Source: Acidovorax soli
GTDB taxonomy: Bacteria > Pseudomonadota > Gammaproteobacteria > Burkholderiales > Burkholderiaceae_C
Assembly (NCBI RefSeq): GCF_014207955.1
Contig: NZ_JACHLK010000015.1
Location: 62,001 to 126,000 of the forward strand
Reading direction: 5' to 3'
DNA: 64,000 nucleotides
This document shows positions 61,870-64,000 of this stretch, piece after piece. Position numbers and translations under genes: made by a program. Each line of letters starts with the position of its first letter. The stretch's first letter is position 1. A model generated the notes under the pieces. It saw nothing but the letters and a program-made list of their open reading frames with translations, was not told the DNA's origin and did not search any database.

Positions 61870-62163
61870 TTACAGGGCGCTGATCTCGCCCGAAGGGATC
61901 TGGCCGGTGCGCACGGCTTCGGCAGCCGCAGCACGCACGGCAGCGCGGTCAGCCGTGGACTTGTAGGTCACGACGCGCGAGCCAGCAGGTTCCAGGCTGC
62001 GGGTCTGGGCAACCGTAGCAGCTTCGGCAGCCACTTCGGCACGGGTGCGGTTCGTGTCGAACTTCAGCGCGAACTGCGAGGCATCGGCTTCGTCAGCGTG
62101 GGCGCCAAAGGCAGAGAAAGCAGCCACAGCGGCGATGGACAGGAAACGTGCGGTCTTGTTCAT
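61870..62163 (-). CDS. DUF4148 small exported protein, copy 1
   Basis: Protein of 97 aa with a signal peptide (MNKTARFLSIAAVAAFSAFG AHA-type). The mature part is Ala-rich helix: RTRAEVAAEAATVAQTRSLE and DRAAVRAAAAEAVRTGQIPS, the DUF4148 pattern frequent in Burkholderiales. Function unknown. It is nearly identical to the gene upstream at 62220-62513. Confidence 0.88.
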   Translation of the reverse strand: MNKTARFLSIAAVAAFSAFGAHADEADASQFALKFDTNRTRAEVAAEAATVAQTRSLEPAGSRVVTYKSTADRAAVRAAAAEAVRTGQIPSGEISAL

Positions 62164-62219
62164 GGTGATACTCCGATCGAATTCAAAAAATGAGGGGGCT
62201 GGTCTGTTCAGGCAGGTGC

Positions 62220-62513
62220 TTACAGGGCACCGATCTCGCCGGAAGAGATCTGGCCGGTGCGCACAGCGTCAGCCGCCTGGGCACGCACGGCAGCGCGGTC
62301 AGCGGTCGACTTGTAGGTCACCACGCGGGAACCAGCGGGTTCCAGGCTGCGCGTCTGGGCGACGGTGGCGGCTTCAGCGGCCACTTCAGCGCGGGTGCGG
62401 TTGGTTTCGAACTTGGTGGCGAATTGCGAAGCATCGGCTTCGTCGGCGTGGGCGCCGAAAGAAGCGAAAGCGGCTACAGCGGCGATGGAGAGGAAACGTG
62501 CGGTCGTGTTCAT
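62220..62513 (-). CDS. DUF4148 small exported protein, copy 2
   Basis: Tandem paralogue of 61870-62163, also 97 aa, differing at only about ten residues (for example ATKFETNRTRAE for ALKFDTNRTRAE, and VRAQAADAVRTGQISSGEIG). The 57 bp between the copies contains its own ribosome site for the downstream copy. Function unknown. Confidence 0.88.
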   Translation of the reverse strand: MNTTARFLSIAAVAAFASFGAHADEADASQFATKFETNRTRAEVAAEAATVAQTRSLEPAGSRVVTYKSTADRAAVRAQAADAVRTGQISSGEIGAL

Positions 62514-62747
62514 GATGAAAGTCCTTTGGGTAGAAAAAGCGTCTCAAAAAAACCGGAGCGAAAACAACTTCAAACCGGGTTCGGTGAGTCGCCTTGCGGG
62601 TTCGGCTCATCGATGGGTTGAACTGTACGCCTCGTGTGTTCAGAGAAAAACTACCCAGTCACGAACTGTCTGTTCCAGTTTTGGAAATAGTTGCGGGCAT
62701 GGAGGAGGCCAGCCAGGTCATGTTGCAGACACGCCATTGCCTTGTGT

Positions 62748-62765
62748 TTGTCATGCAAATGTCAT
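62748..62765 (+). promoter_or_regulatory. Pho-box-like direct repeat
   Basis: TTGTCAT-GCAA-ATGTCAT: two 7-base units, four bases apart, each one base off the PhoB half-site CTGTCAT. It lies 54 bp before the DUF3592 gene. The rest of 62514-62819 shows nothing recognisable. Confidence 0.5.
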
Positions 62766-62819
62766 GATGGCGGCGCATTCTTGGCCCATAACAACAACAA
62801 AGGAAATGGAGGTACATCC

Positions 62820-64000
62820 ATGGCAAGAGAGGAAAATTCCACCAGCGGCAAGGCCGCAGACAGCCTGGGCAAGCGCCTGGTGCTGCTGCTGTTCAGCGCG
62901 GTGTTCGCAGTGGCCTTTGGCCTGGGCGGCTACGCCGCCGGCCTCAAGCCCCTGGTGCAGACGCTGCGCCTGGCGCTCGACGCACGCAGCTGGCAGCCCG
63001 TGCAGGCCCAGGTGCTGTCGGCCGAGCTCAAGACCCACACCAGCAGCGACGGCCCGAGCTACGAGGCCCTGGTGCGCTACCGCTACGAAGTGGGTGGCCG
63101 CTCCTACCAAAGCACCCAGCTGGGGCTGGACCCCGCGGGTTATTCCGACAACATCGCCGCCGACTGGTCGCGCGACTGGGCCCGGCGGCTGCAGGCCGCG
63201 AAGGAGCGGGGCCAGCGCATCACCGTGCTGGTCGATCCGCACGACCCGGCGCGCGCCCTCATCGACCCGTCCATCCGCTGGCAGCTGCAGCTGTTCCGCC
63301 TGCCTTTTGCCCTGGTCTTCACCGGGGTGGGGGTGGTCGCAGCCGGCTTCTTCGTGGTCCTGCTGCTGGGCCTGGGCCGAGGCCGGGGTGGCGATGGCTC
63401 CGAAGCGCCGCGCTCCTCCCTGGGGGCTGCCCCCGGCGCTCTGGTGAAGGGCGGCGCCAGCAAGTCGGTCGGGGCCATCTGGTTCTTCGCCTTCTTCTGG
63501 TGCGGCATCGCCTTCCCCATGGCGGGCATGCTGTGGACCAGCAGCGGCGCGCCCTGGTACGCCAAGGCCTTCATCTCGATCTTCGTGATGGTGGGGGTAG
63601 GCCTGATCGGCCTGGCACTGCACCAGACCCACATGGCCTGGCGCTACGCGGGCTCGGTGCTCACGCTGCTGCCCTCGCAGCCGCGTGGTGGCCACGCGCT
63701 GGAGGCCACCCTGCTGCTGCCCGAGCGTGCCGCGGCCTACCAGCAGGACCAGGCCCTGCAGCTGCGCCTGGCCCAGTACCGGGTGGACGAGTCGAGTTCG
63801 GGCTCGCCCGAGCGCTGCGTGGAGTCGTTCACCGAGGCCGCACGCGTGCAGCGCACGGCCGATGCCGGCCTGCGCGTGAGCGCTCGCTTCAACCTGCCGG
63901 CCGATGCACCCCCGCACGGCGCGCAGCGCTCGGGCGAACGCGTGGACTGGCGGCTGGAGCTGCTGCACAGCCCCGGGGGTGGGGTGGAGCTGACCTACGA
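62820..64000 (+). CDS. DUF3592 membrane protein, 3' end outside window
   Basis: The frame from ATG 62820 (GGAGG 7 nt upstream) stays open to the window end, at least 393 residues. A membrane segment at about 20-42 (LVLLLFSAVFAVAFGLGGYA) is followed by a DUF3592 domain: WQPVQAQVLSAELKTHTSSD, YEALVRYRYEVGGRSYQSTQ, ITVLVDPHDPARALIDPSIR. Two more membrane regions follow (LPFALVFTGVGVVAAGFFVV; AIWFFAFFWCGIAFPMAGML), then a soluble part that is cut. Function unknown. The opposite-strand frame here is a shadow. Confidence 0.85.
   Translation, partial: MAREENSTSGKAADSLGKRLVLLLFSAVFAVAFGLGGYAAGLKPLVQTLRLALDARSWQPVQAQVLSAELKTHTSSDGPSYEALVRYRYEVGGRSYQSTQLGLDPAGYSDNIAADWSRDWARRLQAAKERGQRITVLVDPHDPARALIDPSIRWQLQLFRLPFALVFTGVGVVAAGFFVVLLLGLGRGRGGDGSEAPRSSLGAAPGALVKGGASKSVGAIWFFAFFWCGIAFPMAGMLWTSSGAPWYAKAFISIFVMVGVGLIGLALHQTHMAWRYAGSVLTLLPSQPRGGHALEATLLLPERAAAYQQDQALQLRLAQYRVDESSSGSPERCVESFTEAARVQRTADAGLRVSARFNLPADAPPHGAQRSGERVDWRLELLHSPGGGVELTY

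Overview
The window reads as the chromosome of a high-GC betaproteobacterium of the Comamonadaceae (Acidovorax-like). The evidence is the G/C-biased codon use, the compact gltA-sdhE-sdhBADC-gntR-mdh TCA cluster followed by a methyltransferase, a CitE-like lyase and acnB, the FeaR-like/branched-chain ABC cassette, and the DUF4148 small proteins. Genus is inference from gene content only. I see no rRNA, tRNA or CRISPR array.

Layout. (1) 1-6034: end of an aldehyde dehydrogenase gene, then a complete Liv-type ABC importer (binding protein, two permeases, two ATPases), with a FeaR-like AraC regulator facing it (6048-7007). (2) 7127-8349: a radical SAM gene behind a LexA-like box. (3) 8403-37735: a complete Ysc/Bsc-type (not Hrp-type) type III secretion locus, bracketed by two decayed transposase remnants. 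A minus-strand block of 22 genes (26742 down to 10236) encodes tip proteins, translocators, chaperones and sctG-I-J-K-L-N-O-P-Q-R-S-T-U-C. A plus-strand block (26924-34076) encodes sctW, a SycN-like chaperone, sctX, sctY, sctV, then sctD, sctE-like and sctF. An ECF sigma gene (9462-10139) and an anti-sigma-antagonist gene (31551-31883) sit inside the locus. Five promoters share one architecture, GGAAC(C/T)-N14-GT(T/C)AC, and lie exactly in front of the T3SS transcription units, including a putative effector/chaperone pair at 34180-36751. I infer these are the regulon of the ECF sigma. (4) 37728-44789: a lipid A phosphoethanolamine transferase with a repeated PmrA-box-like leader, a LysR regulator, pyrrolidone-carboxylate peptidase, the glutathione-dependent formaldehyde pathway (frmB/fghA, frmA/adhC) and a GlxA-type regulator.

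(5) 44842-49011: an AT-richer accessory island between the GlxA-type regulator and gltA. A perfect LexA box precedes three overlapping genes: an Nmad2-like (PUA-like, nucleotide-modification-associated) protein, an XRE-ImmA/IrrE metallopeptidase and a DUF3368-type PIN protein. A converging gene encodes a duplicated Cys/His-rich protein of unknown family, and an Mrr-like nuclease gene follows. This SOS-controlled set is my best candidate for an undescribed defence or toxin-antitoxin system.

(6) 49076-61762: the TCA cluster, ending in a strong hairpin after acnB. (7) 61870-64000: two tandem DUF4148 genes and the start of a DUF3592 membrane protein with a Pho-box-like repeat upstream.

Most intergenic spaces are short. 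The longer ones hold the IS630-type remnant and an ECF promoter (8350-8791), an IS5-type remnant (37464-37727), the eptA leader (39522-39764) and the Pho-box-like site (62514-62819).
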